Positions 1 to 15,000 of a DNA stretch of 64,000 nt are shown here, piece after piece. The DNA comes from Castanea sativa. Lineage: Eukaryota; Streptophyta; Magnoliopsida; Fagales; Fagaceae. Each line of letters begins with the position of its first letter. Within the stretch, counting starts at the first letter, position 1. The notes beneath the pieces were generated by a model, which was given only the letters and a program-made list of their open reading frames with translations, was not told the DNA's origin and ran no database searches. The stretch lies in NCBI RefSeq assembly GCF_040712315.1, contig NC_134016.1, positions 26,173,503-26,237,502 on the forward strand, in the 5' to 3' direction. A program made the translations under genes and the position numbers.

Positions 1-66
1 TCTCTCTCTCTCGCAATTCTCAGTTCAAATAAAAAAACCTAGGGTTTGGTTCTGAGAAAGAAAGAG
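1..66 (+). promoter_or_regulatory. 5' UTR segment of TOC64 with CT-rich start
   Basis: The window opens in a TC dinucleotide run followed by the leader of TOC64 up to its ATG at 67. CT runs are common in plant 5' UTRs. The promoter lies outside the window. Confidence 0.5.
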
Positions 67-3000
67 ATGGGGTCTCAATCGGCGAATCTGTGGGTTTTGC
101 TGGGCTTAGGCTTGGCCGGAATTCTGATTATGACGAGGAAGCTGAAGAAGGTTATAAGAGAAGACTTCGGTGCGTTTATCGAGAAGTTTCAGTTGCTTCC
201 TCCTCCTCCGCCGCCTCCTCCCAAAGCTCCTCATCCTCTCACCGGCCTCACTTTCGCCGTTTCCGACGTGTAAGCCCTCGCCCCTCAGTTTCCTTTCTCT
301 TAAATTCTGTTTGTTTCCCGAGAAATGTTCGGTCGAGTAAATATGTGAATATGCGGTGTTTTTGTGTTGATTACAGTTTAGATGGGCTAACTTGAGTGGC
401 TATTTGTTAGTCTTTTGTGTTGCCGTTGTTTGAATTCAAATGGAAAGAGTTGGAATGGTTTACTTGATTGATTGAGTCCAGGATTTTGGTTTTGGAGTTC
501 CAATAAATTGTTTGCAGCTTGTAAAAAAAAAAAAAAGAAAGTAAATTGTTTTGCTGTGTTTGATTGTGATGCTGAAAATGAGCCGGAAAACATTTTCCTT
601 TGTTTGTTTCTTTGGCTCCCATGAAAAAGTGTTGATATTTCGTAAATTCCTTATAGAATTATGTATTGTATGAGCTCTAGCTCTCTAGCTTTCAAATGGT
701 GCCCTCTCCTTTTAAAAGCAACAACGAGGGTGAGGCTGTGGGTTCAAAAACCGTTGGTGAATGTGTAACTGCTAACTTTCATTTGAATATGAAAATTATG
801 TCGAGCAACTAAAAAAATCAAAGGACATACCATTTTTAACATAGAAGAAAAAATGTAAGCTATATATGCTTCCAAACAAAAAACTATGGTATCAGGAAAT
901 TAAACAACATATATAAAACTACTTATATATGTAAAAAAAACATATATCAAACCATTTAAAATAGTTCAACATGCTTCCATATTCAAAAAAGTGAAATTCA
1001 AGTTCAACCCTCTGCATGAACATGATTTGAAAGTAATTAAACCCTATTGTTTAAGGGTAGTTTCAATCTAATCCACCCTATAGCTTGGTGGAATGGGTAT
1101 TCTTTTATTTGTTCCTCTAGCTTTATTTTAGCCCTAAAATGAATGCTCCAAAGGAAGACTTGAATCAATTGAATAAGCACGAGTTCGAGTTTGTAGCTTT
1201 TAAGAAGAAAAGCTTGATGTGCGAGCTTTTGAGTTTAGATGTGAAAGAAGGTGATCAAGGCTTAGCACGGGAGGAACGTGCTTAAAGGGACGAGTCCAAA
1301 TTTGCGATAGAACGGCTAGCTACACATGAGGAGACTTGGTGTAAAAAATCAAGAGCTTTATGGTTGAAGGAGGGGGGTAACAACACTAGTTTTTTTCCAT
1401 AGGTTGGCTAATCCGCATAGAAAAGCAATTATGTGAGTGGAATGGAGGTGGAAAGTAGGTTTTATGAGGAGTTGGAGGTTCAAGATCAAGTGGTGCAATT
1501 CTACACGTCGTTATACAGTTATACACAGAAACAAGGGATTGGAAACCACCTGTAGATGGGCAGAGTTTGCAAGTATTGATGAGCATGATAAACAATGTTA
1601 GAGCTGGAATTTAAAAAAGGATGAGGTCCTACATGTTTTGAAGGACTTGCAAGGTGATAAGCTTTCCAGGCTCAAACGGATTTACTATGGCATTCTATCA
1701 ACATTGTTTGAGGGTGGGTGAAACTGATGTGATGGCTGTTTTTGTGGAGTTTCATAGGTAGTGTGAGTTTTAAAAATCCTGTAATTTTTCTTTTATTGCT
1801 TTAATTATTAAGAAGAGTAATGTCATCAATATTAGCGATTTCAATCCTATTAGCTTAGTGGGAAGTGTGTATAAATTGTTGGCAAAGGTGCTAGCTAATA
1901 GGATGAAAATGGTGTTAGACAAGCTCATTTTTGAGTACCAAAATGTCTTTGTTTGTGGTAGGAAAATTCTTGATTTAGTCCTAATTGAAATTGAATGCAT
2001 GGATCATAGAATTAAGAAAACTATTCCTAGGGTAATTTTTAAGTTGAATATTGAAAAGGCTTCCAATCATGTTAGAAAAGGCTTACAATCATGTTAATTG
2101 GGATTTGGGTTTTTATCTTTTGGAGAGGATAGGTTTAGGGAAGAAATGGAAGGGTTGCGTTCATGCCAGTATTTGTACTTTTTGGTTCTCAGTTTTGATC
2201 AATGGATCTCCTGTTAGCTTCATAGTTAATGGGGATTAAGACAGGGTGACCAGCTACCCCCTTTTCTCTATTATTGGTCATGTGGGTCTTGAGTAGGATA
2301 TTGAAGAAAACAGAGGAGAGGGGTTTTATTAATGCGACGGAATGGGGGATGAGTTTAAACACCATTTGGTAGGATGGGATAAGGTTTGCACTCCTATTGT
2401 TAATGGAAGATTGGGGATTAGGAAGCTTATCTTCTTTAATCAGGCTCTCTTAAGGAAGTGGCTGTTAGGCTGGGGTAACTATGGTCATGGTCTTTTGAAG
2501 AGTATTAGGATGGGTTGGGAGAGGTTACTTTAGCGTATTCAGTTTAAGGTTGGAGTTGGCAACTAAATCTGATTTTGGCATGATTGTTGTTGTGGTGACC
2601 AACCCTTGAGAGTTGCTTTTCTTGTCTTTTATGATGGTTCCACTTCCACCAGAATGCTTCAGTGGAGTATTTGTTGTTGAGGCAGTTTGAGGGGGAGAGG
2701 TGGAGTTGGGATGTTAGATTCATCGGGGACTGCTAATGATTGTGAGTTGGATTTGGTGGCTGCTTTTCGTCATCTTCTGGATTTTCATATTCCTCTTAAA
2801 GAGGATGGAGATTGAGCGAGGTGGAGGTTGAAGAATAATGGGGAGTTTGATATTTAGTTTTTCTATAATGCTTTGAGGGGTTCCAATTCTGTCAATTTCC
2901 TTAGTAAAGGCATTCGGGGTGTGAAGGCCCCACGGAGGGTTTCCATTTTTGTTTGGACAGTGGTGTGGGGGAAGATACTCACTTGTGATAATCTTAGGGA

Positions 3001-6000
3001 GAGAGGCTACACTATAGTAGATTGGTTCTACATGTGCCGATACAGTGGGGAGGTGTTGGATCACCTTTTGCTTCATTTCAAGGAGGCTTATCAGTTGTGG
3101 AGCTTTGTTTTTTGATCCTTTGCGATCTGCGGGTTGTACCAAAGAAGGTGATTGATCTTATGTTTGGTTGGAGGAACTGTATGGGTAAACATTCTTCAAA
3201 TATTGGAATTTGGTTCCATGAAGTTGAATATTTCACATCTAGAACATATATGATATTATGCACATCTTATAAATCCTAATTTTCTTTTAAGTTTGTTCAC
3301 TACAAAATAATTGAGTAAATTAAGCCATGATCACATATCTAATCACAAATAGTGAAAGAAAAAGAAAAAAAGAAAATGAAAAGGCTATGAGCAAAGGATC
3401 CACATTCGTTTCATGATTAAAACATTATGACATCTATAACAGAATTTGAAAAAGTTGGCAGCAAAAAGAAACTAAGGCTTTCATTAATTAGCAAAAATAT
3501 CATATATCCAAAAGAAACTATGGCTTCCATTAATTAGCAAAAACAAGCAGGGTGAGTGTAAAAGGTTATTGATAGAAATTAATCATTATTAGGTACACTC
3601 ATATCCTCAAATTCAACTTTTTTATAGTGTATTACTTTGATAAAAGCCTGAAGGGGCCTTCCCTTTTTTTAGAAGGAATGAGTAGAAAGATTAGTGAGGA
3701 TCTTATAAAGGAAGGGGGAAATTTTATTTTGGATTTGTTAAGCAAGTTATTATCAGTCCTGGTCAAGGTCATATTGATTGGGTTTATCACTCTTCTATTT
3801 CGTTTTTATTCTTTGTTTTTGAGAAGAGTAAAAAGAGAAGTTCTTCATTGTTTAGTCATTTTCCTCTAGGTTGGTTTTAGCAGATCGTACCTATGCACTT
3901 CACCTCTTGGTATTTCCAATGTAGACATCTAGCGTTCAAATCCCCCCTCTCCCCCCAGTTATAACTATTGAATTATTAAAAAAAAAAAAAAAATCAAACC
4001 CATGCATTTGCATTCTTGATTTCTGAAGTTTTTTTTTCTTGGCTTTTAAACTGAATTAATCTTTTATTATAATCACCAGATTCGACATTGATGGTTATGT
4101 GACTGGATTTGGTCATCCAGAATGGGTGAAGACACATGGCAAAGCTTCTTGGACATCTCCTGTGGTTACTGCCCTTGTTGAAGGAGGTGCCACTTGCATT
4201 GGAAAAACTGTTGTGGATGAACTTGCATATGGGTATCTGTCTTGTACTCATTGTATTGCAACATTGGCTTGGGCTGCACAAACACAAACACCTTTGCAGT
4301 GTGTCCCACTCTAGCATTTGTACGGATTGGAATAATGACTATTGTTTTTGGCATGTTTATTTTCAGTATCAGTGGAGAAAATAAGCATTATGGTACGCCC
4401 ACCAATCCCACAACACCTGCTAAAGTACCAGGTGGATCCTCTTGTGGAGCTGCTGTGGCAGTGGCTGCTAATCTTGTTGACTTCTCATTGGGTGAGCTTC
4501 TTATTAGATCCAACAGCTTATCCTCGTTCCCTTGAATAATTAGTCTTGACACATACATTAACTATGCTGAAAAAGTTTTATTGTTTTGATGTTCTTTTTC
4601 CTGTCTTGTCTTCTGTAAATAATACAAAGAAAAGTGTAGATGTTGTTTTGAAGTAGTTATAGGCAGAGGTAGACGTATGGTATTTATTTTTTAATTTCTG
4701 GTTGTGGTGGCCTAAGTATTTAGCTGGTTAAATAGGCTGAAATTTCAATCTATGCAGTCTATAACTTTTAGTTATGTTAAAGCAATTAGAAATACCTACA
4801 ATTCATGATGTAAAAAAAAAATTCATTTCCCATTTGGCTTTTAATATATATATATATATATATATAAGAAATCCAACAATGACTAATCTATGTTCATATT
4901 AAAACTAGGTGAAATATCAAATGTTAACAATGAGATTGTTCCTATTTACTAAAATGTCAACATTTTGAGGTTTGGTTGTAACTAGAAGAAGAATGCTATA
5001 CAATATTAAGAAGTAACATGCTCATTAAATAAGCATAGTCTAAGTGAAAATGTTAAGATGGATGGGTGGGAATACTAGGACATATAAGATAAGAATTAAA
5101 GTCATCCATTTGAAGGTATGGGTGACTCCTATTGAAGAAAGATTTAAAGGTAGGGGTGGCTCCTATTAAGCCAAAGATGGGGAAGAATTGCTTAATGGTT
5201 TAGTCATGTTCAAAGAAGACCAATTAATGCACCCAAAGTTAAAAGAGGTAAAGGGTGGCCTAAAATAACATGGTAGAAGTAGTGAAGTAGTAAAGAAGAT
5301 TAATTAGATAGGTAATGGAGCATTAGTAACATGATAGAGTTTGCAAACGTCTTTTATTTTAAGATTAGGTGTTTGATGATGACTTATCTTAGTATACCAT
5401 TGCGGAATTCTTTTAAATTGAAATTGGTATGAACTCCCGTTTTAGAGAAGTTGGACTGTAGACTATTTAGTTGGAAGAGAAACTATACTTGTCAAAGGGG
5501 GGCATAGAACGTCATTGAAGATTACACTCTTGACTTACCTTCATTTTATCTCACCTTATTCACCATTCCCATTAGCGTGGCAAACAGGATTGAGAGGAGA
5601 TTATAGTGGAATCTTTTGTGGGGTGATATGGGTGATCAGTGGCTTGGGGATTAGGAAGATAGGAACCTTTGACCTAGCCCTACTGGGAAAATGGCCATGG
5701 CGATTTGGGATGGAAGAACACATTTGTGGAGGTATGTAGTAGCTGTGTAGTACCTGTTCTAGGGACATGTGGTTGTGGCTTATCGAAATGTATTGATGGA
5801 TTGGGACAAATTTTTATAGTATATACACTTTTGATGTAGGGGATGGTACTCATGTTCATTTATGGCATGACAGATGGTGTGGAGATCATTGTTTGAAGGA
5901 GGTCTTTCGCATTTTGTTTGAATGCTCCATAGCTAGAGAGACATCTGTTGCTTCTATGCTGGTTTGACAAACAGTAGGGGAAATGAGGAGTTGGGATGTA

Positions 6001-9000
6001 AGTTCTCTTCTCAACTTTAATGATTGGGAGTTCGAAGTGGTAGATTCGATAAAATATCAGCCTATAACATTCACTTCATAATGATTGCTATTTATCATCC
6101 GATCAAGACATCAATTGGTTTTAGCTGTAGGCAGGGTTCGAACCTCAGATCTCTTGTTCAATGACAAGAGACTTTACTAGTTGAACCAATTGAAAGGGAG
6201 TGGGGATTTTGATGTACTTTCTTTTTAAAATGCCTTAAGAGCGGCCCATGTGTAGTGTCTTCTCCATGGAAGAGTATTTGATGTGTTAACGCTATGAGAA
6301 GGTTCCCCTTCTTGGAATGAACTGCAGCTTGGGGAAGATCCTCACATGTGACTCCTTTGTTAAGTGAGGCTATATGTTAGTAGGTTGGTGTTGTATGTGT
6401 TGATGTAACAAGGAGACAATGGATCATTTATTGTTTCACTGCATAGTTGCATTTGATTTGTGGAATTTCTTGTTTAGATATTTCGGGATGCAAATGGGAG
6501 CTACTAGAAAAAGTCCTTGATCTCTTGTGTGGTTGGAGGAATTGGGTTGGTAACTTTCCTCGGATATTTGGAATTTTTCAAAAAAATTTTGATGTGTCAT
6601 TTGTGAAGGAAATGATACTGTATGTGCGGTTGAGGATATGGAAAATTCAGTGCCTCAATTGATAGCATTGTTTTCTATATCTTTGTTTGAGTGGTCCCAT
6701 GCATGGGGTTTTCCAATAGTAATTGTAATGACCCCACCCCAACGGTGTAGATATTGTTCGCTTTGGGGCCCAAACCCCTCAGTTTTGTTCTCCCATAAAG
6801 CACACAGTAGTGGGAGAAAAGACCTCTACACATTGAAGGGAGATCGCTCCTTATAAGCACATCTCCATGTGATTCCCCAAGCTATGTGAGACTCCAGAAT
6901 TGCTTCTCCCACTAGTCCTTCACAATCCACCCCCCTTATGGCCACATTTATCCTTGCGTGTGGGCCCAGACTTCCAGCTGGTGCATTTCTTTGATACCAT
7001 CTGTAACGACCTGACCCCAACTATCCGCTTTGGGGCCCATACCCCTTATGGTTTTGTTCTCCCCAAAGCACACAAAAATGGGAGAAAAGACCTCTACACA
7101 TTGAAAGGAGATCCCTCCTTATAAGCACATCTCCATGTGATTCCCCATGCAATGTGGGACTCTAGGATTGCTTTTCCCACTGGTCCTTATAGTAACTCCA
7201 TACCGGATTTTATTGAGCCATTGCCCTTTTGTAAGTGGTTATCTTATTTGCAAATCTTTAGACTCCTTTGTGTCAAAATTTGTACATGAAGGATTCTCCT
7301 TTGAATAAAATATTTAGACTCCTTTGTGTCAAATGTTGTGCTATTGATTCTCTACTTGGGAAGATGTTTAGGTTTAGTGTGGAATAGATAGATGCGTGCT
7401 TTCACTTGCTTCGCACACTGGAGATTTTAGGTAAGGACATAAAAGATGTCATAGTTTAGGGGAGAAAAGTGTAATTTCCCCAACTTTTTTTGACATTATT
7501 TAAGTATTTAACTCTATGATGTGTTATAATTATTGTGCATAAGTGAGAATTCACACTTTGTTTATCATGCTTCTAAAGTGAGGATAAATTGATATAAAGC
7601 CTCAGAAATGTCTTCTATCTTTTGATCAACATTGTGTTGAGGGCTGGATATCTTTCTGCAAGATCAAGTTCAATTTTGGAATGGTTTATATTTCATGGTT
7701 TTTGACAACTTCAAGTTGCTTTTATTGCGGTTCCGTTTTTGGACATCAATGCATTGGATTTGTGTATTTGGTTTTGTCTTCTTTTTGTTTTTCTTTTAGG
7801 TGTTTCTATCATATACTTCATGCACTAACGATCACCTCCGTTGGCGTTGTTTATTAGACTAAAGTACACTGTTGGCCTTTAAAGATTGGGGTTGTTTTCA
7901 TTTTGGCACTTAATGTCTCAGAATTTTCTCTTGGCCTTTTATGTTTAACTCCATTTTCATATTGGTTCTTTACATTTCAAACTTTTCTTTTTGATCCTTC
8001 ATGTTTAATATAATTTTCTGTTTGGCCCTTTACGTTTATTTTGACCCTTCATTAAAATGAAAATTTTGAAACAATAAGGGCTAAAATGAAAATTTTGAAA
8101 CGTAATGGGCCTTTATGAAAACATCAAACTTTGAAGGCTAAAAATGTACTTTAGTCTATCTATTTAATTTTTTTATTGATAAAAGGCTGATTAAAATTTG
8201 TTGATAGAACTGCTGATTGATCATATTTTAACTTCTGGAGCATGCTAGTTTTTTTGACTTATGGTCATGCCTTTCGTACTAACAGTATATGGCAGGTATT
8301 GATACTGTTGGTGGGGTGAGAATACCTGCTGGATTTTGTGGCATTTTAGGATTCCGTCCCTCACTTGGGGCTGTTTCTCACCTTGGAATTATACCTATTT
8401 CAACAAGCCTTGACACAATTGGTACGTATGACTACAATTCTGTATGCTATCTTATTTCAGATAACTGTAACCTACATGTTGCCCATGCCCCAGTCAATCT
8501 TTAGGATATGCATACATGTTGCTCTTCTCTGATTTCTTTTGAGCTTCTCTGTAGGAGAGAAAGAGAATTAACTGCACTTATATAACTTTTACATTTTTTC
8601 TACCCTTGATTGCTGGTGGTTAACGTCATTGATTAATGTTTCAAACTTTTTTTTATTTTATTTTTACTTTTGTTTATTAAAGGAGTGGAACATATGAGAG
8701 AACTTTACTGTTTGGCATATGTTATTTTTTAGCTATGGACTAAAAGGTATAGTTCTCTTCTGGGTTGCCTTTTGTTTTGAACATTTTTGCTCAAGTCATT
8801 ATAAGTTGGGACCAATTAAGAAGGAGTTATTTCACATAGAAGTTTCCATATTACCTCCCTTCACAAAGTGCCATGAATTAATTAATTCTATTTCTGTAGG
8901 AAGTAACCTTTGATTGGAGTTGGATGCTAAAGATTTGCAGTGTCATTTTTGCACCATTTATATGTGAATGTCTTTGTGCTTTGTGCATGTGTGACTAACT

Positions 9001-12000
9001 TCACTGCATTAAGGAGAATAACTTCACTGAAATGCAGATGATACTACATCCCTTTAAGTTATTCTCCTTAATATATCAGCTTAAAATTTTTGTGAGAATT
9101 TTATAACATTAAATTGTTAGATAGTCTTAGATTATTAAGTCATTACATGTGATTATGGTTTGTGATTGCCGTGTCTTGACTGTATGTCATGATTGTGTTA
9201 TGCACTGTGTCCTTTTTTCTTTCTTTTTCTTTTGAATTGGTCATTTGTTAGAAAATTGATTTGTACAGTAAAATGCTGTCTAGTGTTTTCATCTAACTCC
9301 CTTGTAATTCTTCTGTGCAATCACTTTCTTAGGATGGTTTGCTAAGGATCCTAATATTCTACATCGTGTTGGCCATGTTCTGCTGCAACTTCCATACACA
9401 GTTCAACGCAGTCCCAGGCAAATTATAATTGCTGATGATTGCTTTCAACTCTTAAAGATTCCTGTTGACAGAGTTGCTCAGGTGGTGATCAAATCCACTG
9501 AGAAGCTTTTTGGAAGTATGTCAGTTTACTGTATGCCTCTAAGCAAAAAGTTCTATTTATACTATTTTTATTCTAACCATTGTTATTTTTGTTTCTGCTG
9601 CCATTTTTGTTATCATTAATATTGTTGCTACTATAACTGTCCTTTTTCTTAATTTTTTTTTTAAATTTAAATAATTAATACAAATATCTATTCTGTATTT
9701 TCTTTAAACTATGTCTCATTGAACTTCTTCAGGACAAGCATTGAAGCATGAAAATGTTGAGGACTATCTCAAGTCAAAGGTTCCAAGCTTGAAAGAGTTT
9801 CACAGCAAGAAATCTAATGGTGAATTTAAAACTTCAACACGATTGCTTGCAAATGTTATGCAGTTTATTCAAAGGTGAGGTTGCTTCTTTATGATTTAAA
9901 ATGCTATTATAGATCATTTTTCGTCCTTTGTCCTCTTGTTCTTGAAGATCTTCTCGTTCTCTTTTTTTTTTTTTTGGGGGGGGGGGGTATGTGTGTGTGA
10001 ATGCATGTGCCACAGTTTTCTGATTTAATGTGACAAAGTATGGGAACAAGTAGAAAATGATTAGCATCAAACGGAGAATTGATGTTGGAGAAATATGCAG
10101 TTAGTGTTGAGTAAATATTGCTCTTATGTTGTCAGATGTAATTAGAGGTGCTATGTCTGCGGGGTAAATAATTGACATGACTGCAAACACATGTTTTTTT
10201 GTGGGTTAGTATTTAGTTTGAATGGGTTTGTGTCAAAGTGGGTCAACCTGCTTTGACATGATTAATAAATGGTCAATTCCATATTGATCTGCTTGAGCCA
10301 AGATCAACCCAAAAAGACTTTGTTCATTATTCGTGTCAAGTTGGGTTGACCCCTTTTGACCTGAACCCATTTAACCTGCATAAATAAATTTCATTCGTAT
10401 CCATCATAAATTTGAATTTTAAATATAGAATTGAGTTACCAAAATAACTTTAATGGTTATATTATATATTCTTTGTTGAAACTCTAAAATCCCAACCCAG
10501 TTCCCAAAAAAAGGAAGGCAGACCCTTTGAGCCTTAAAGACTTGATTCTTGGAAATCAATGTGGATGAAGCTATATTGCATTGGCTCCTAAGGCTAGTGT
10601 TAAGTAATAGTGCTGTACTGCTACGTCTGTGAACAAGCTCATGTCATTTAGTTTACACTTGTGCTTTTGCAGCATGATTTTGGTATATTCTTAAGTTTCA
10701 GCTTTGCATTATACTGAGGAACCCTTGCAGGTTGTAGGTAAGAAGGTGGGAAGGCTTGTCTCTTTCTTCCCTTTTTTAATACAATTAAGGTCTTAAAAAA
10801 TTATGTGATGTATTCAAACCCTGGGTGTGTTATCTTCCCTAGCTTAAATGAACCTTTTTCCTCTTGTAAGAATAGGGTGGAGGGTGATGTCACGTGTTCA
10901 AGACTCATTAAGATCTGTGTACATAGAGAATTTGGACTCAATAGACATTTACTACTAATCCCAAAATAGAATTACTCAAAACCACAAATATTAACCTTAG
11001 AACATGATTTATTACGTGTGAAAAAAAAAAAAAAAAGAGGTGATCCATAATAAGACTAATACATCATTATGACAGCACGTATTTTTTTTTTGAGGGAAAC
11101 AGCACATGTTTTTTAATTACAAAAATATGCTTAAGAAAACTGACATAAAATAAATCTGCAACGTACAAAACTAGGAAAAACTGTAGGTCTTTGCAACCAA
11201 CTGGCTGTGTTTTCCATTAAGTTGTCCAGTATGGAAGTTGAACGGGAGGCACTTGCTTATGTTGATTGTTTGCTGTTTCCTTTTCACCCTTGTTGGAACT
11301 AAGTTTGGTGTGATTAATAAAGGAATGATGGCAACTTTTATACGGACAAGCCTACAAGTTGTTAAATGAGGTTCATCTTGACCCTTTTTTCATGCAGACA
11401 TGAGTTCAAACATAATCATGGGGAATGGATTAGTTCGGTAAAGCCTGTTTTAGATCCCGCTATCTCAGCAGAAATATATGAAACAGTGGAGACAGCGGAT
11501 ACAGATATTGAACACTACAAATCAATCCGGGATGAAATGCGTTCAGCTATCTACTCTCTTTTGAAGGTAATGGCTCTCTTGTGTACCTCCCATGTACAAG
11601 GTTGCACCTCCTTTTTTACTTTAAAAAAAAAAAAAAATTATTTTGGGTATATATTACTTCTCAAAAATAATGTAATGATTCTAGAGAAGTTTATGTTGCA
11701 TTTGTGTTGGTCTTGGATTCAAATTGATTCAAGTTGTACATGCCACAGAGAATTTAAAATATGTAGCAACTCTCTACTTTCTATTTATTAAGTTTCAATG
11801 TATGTTGCTTTTAATACTGCTTAAGAAGAATAAAGCTGATTTTTTGTTTTAACCTCATAGTTCTGCGAGTGGAAGATGCATGCATAATGCAGTTTCAACT
11901 TAGTTGATCTGTTCTAAAACAAAATAAGAAGTCTTTTTTTTTGTTCTTGCTAGATGTCAATCCTTTTTCTTCTTGGAAGTTTTGAAAAGGAGAAAAAAGA

Positions 12001-15000
12001 AGAATGAAAATATGAAAAATGAAGAAAGGACATAAAAAGAAAGGATTGGGAATCTGGATAAATGAGTAATGGATTACACTATGTAGGAGATGATGCATTT
12101 TTCTTTTAATATGGTTACCCTTGTCCAACCAACACTCTAATATATCCATTGCCTCTAGCAGAGAGCATGTTGCAGTAGTCCTTGCCATCATGCATGCATT
12201 GACTGACATGTCTCACTTGGTCATCTCCCTCTTTGCTCCTTATTAATGATGTCAGTATTATTGCCATGACCTTTCCTTTATATCTAATAAACTACCTTGA
12301 TTTTACCACTGGTTGCTGCCATTTCATCCAATAGCAATGTTGTATGTTTAACTTTGTCCCACATCCTGGAATGCATTAAGTATGCTCTTTCATTTTTTTT
12401 TTTTAATTTAAAAATTTATGTCTATTATCTTCAAAATACTTTACCCAAAAAAGAAAATAAATCTTGGTGATAACTGATAAGTACATGACATTTACTATAT
12501 CTTACTGTGCATGTTAACAAAATTTTGTTTTTCCAGTTTTTATTATATAGATTTTTCCCCATTTTCTTTCTGTAAATAAATAAAAAATAATTGATATATT
12601 ACTTTTGTTGGTACAGTTTTTGTAATTTTTTTTTCTAGGCTCTATTTTAATTATACTTGTTTTGATATTTGATGTTTTCTTTAGGATGATGGGATTCTGG
12701 TGATCCCTACCATTGCTGATCCTCCTCCAAAACTTGGTGGAAAGGAGATCCTATCAGAGGACTACAAGCACCGTGCATGTAGTTTGTTGAGTATTGCTAG
12801 CATATCAGGTTGCTGTCAGGTGATTCTCTTTCTCATATAAGGTTTCATAAACATTATTTTCCTTTCTCATGAATCTTTAATATTGAAAAATCGTGCTGTT
12901 TGTGGGGTTTTTCTTCTACACTTCTGTGTACTGCTTAAATGTCATCTATGTCCTGTTGATGTCTCCTTTCAGGTCACAATACCACTAGGATTTCACAACA
13001 AGTGTCCTGTTTCAGTGTCCTTCATAGCCAGGAATGGGGGTGATCGCTTTTTACTAGATACAACGCAGGCCATGTATGCAACTCTCCAGGAGCAGGCTGA
13101 TATTGCTGCCAAATCCAAAGTATCAAGAAATGTTGTCAGCAAGGAAGAATCTGCTGAGATTGCTAAAGAAAAGGTATGTGATGAATAACTTAACTCAACT
13201 AAGCCTTAATTGAAACTAATTAGGGTTAGTTATATGTATCCTTTTACCGTTTTACGCCACTTGTCTCTATATGGGCCATGTCTCCGTTCACCTCACTAGT
13301 AAAGAATAATTAATTTCTATTTATTTTTTCACCGGATATACAGAAACTTCCAGCTGTTTTGAGTTCAGTTTATTGTACTTGTATCATCTGCCTAATGAAT
13401 CCTGGCTCAAATGTCATTCCCTCCTCTCACAAGTGTGAGTGGAGGGTGTGGTCGTGGGTTCAAAACCCATTGGGTGTGTTTAATTTACCAAGCAAAGTAA
13501 GAAAAATACTTGTACTGTTTGACCAGTATTAGATGTGCTAGTTTGTGTTGATGGATACTTGTTCTTCTTAGGGTTTCTGTATTCTTATTTTTTTTTTCTT
13601 TTTAAATACTCTCTCTATCCCCTTTTGTTGGTCTGATTTAGGAAATCTGCCGTTTTAAGAAAATGACATTTAATAGATTGTCTTTCAAATGAAAATAAAA
13701 ATAAAAATTTCAAAACTATCATCTTTAATTTATGCTAAAAAAAGCTAATGAAAAAAGGGTATTGGTCTTGGGAAAGCTATAGATATTGTGTCCAATGACT
13801 TCCCAAAGAGAACAACATTTTGAGACATGAAAGTGGACTAGAGGATCAACAAAAGGGGATGGAGGAAGAATTCGTTAGTTATGCTCGATTTTATGTACTT
13901 TGGTGCTTTTCTTTTAAATCATATGTGTCACTGGATTTTATGAATTAGGGCAACCAAGCATTCAAAGATAAACAGTGGCAGAAGGCTATTGGCTTTTACA
14001 CTGAAGCTATCAAACTTAGCAGCAAAAATGCAACATATTACAGTAACAGGGCTTTAGCATATCTTGAACTGGGGAGGTATTACCATCATCTTGGTAGTTT
14101 AACTTCCTTGATTAATGTCTTGTTAGATATTCTTGACCAGTTTGTTTTGCCCATACAGTTACTTACAAGCCGAGGCAGATTGTACTCAAGCTATTAATCT
14201 TGATAAAAAGGTGACTTTTTTTCCCCAAAATACTCGTTGGTGCAATTGTTTAGTTTTGTGTTGGGGTTTAATGAGTATTAGTGAATTTGCTTCTGTTAGC
14301 TATCCAACAATGGTTTGTCCCTAGTGTTGTTTTTACTTTACTGCTAATTGTTGTAGTCTGTTTGTATGTCAGTGACTGGTATATCAGAATTGATATTACT
14401 TGAATAAAAAATCTCATTATTGTATACTATCAAATTATTTGTTCAATGGAATGTGGCATACAAAAAAACATGAGAACTCTGTATTGATAAAGTTCTCTTC
14501 AATCAAACAATAAGCTTTTTGATTGATTGGAATGAATATTGAGTAAATTGCTACTCTAACTTATCAATATATATATAGAGTAAATTGCTACTTTAGGGCA
14601 TGCAAAGTTCTTTAGATGATCCTCTTTTAGTCATGCATACTCCTTACTATTTTCTTTCTTAGGCTGCCTGTTTGAGGTTGTAAAAGCACAATGAATGGTG
14701 TTGTATTGTACTATAATTAGTGCCAGACTGGGTGGTTTAAGCATCCAGTCTGTTCTAGTCTTGAATAATTTGTAACCAATTATGTAGACGTCTCAACACT
14801 CAATGGAGTTGAGATTTTGTCTGGGTGCAATATGCGTAAAGTTATAATTATATACTAAAATCTCATCATTCTAGGAACTTTGACAATGAGCTCTAATTCA
14901 AATGGCTCCTCCTTCCTTTTTAAGGGTAAGGTGGAGGGTGAGGTTATAACTTATAACTTCTTGGCTCACCAGCTGCATGAGTAGTTTTAATTTTTTAAAA

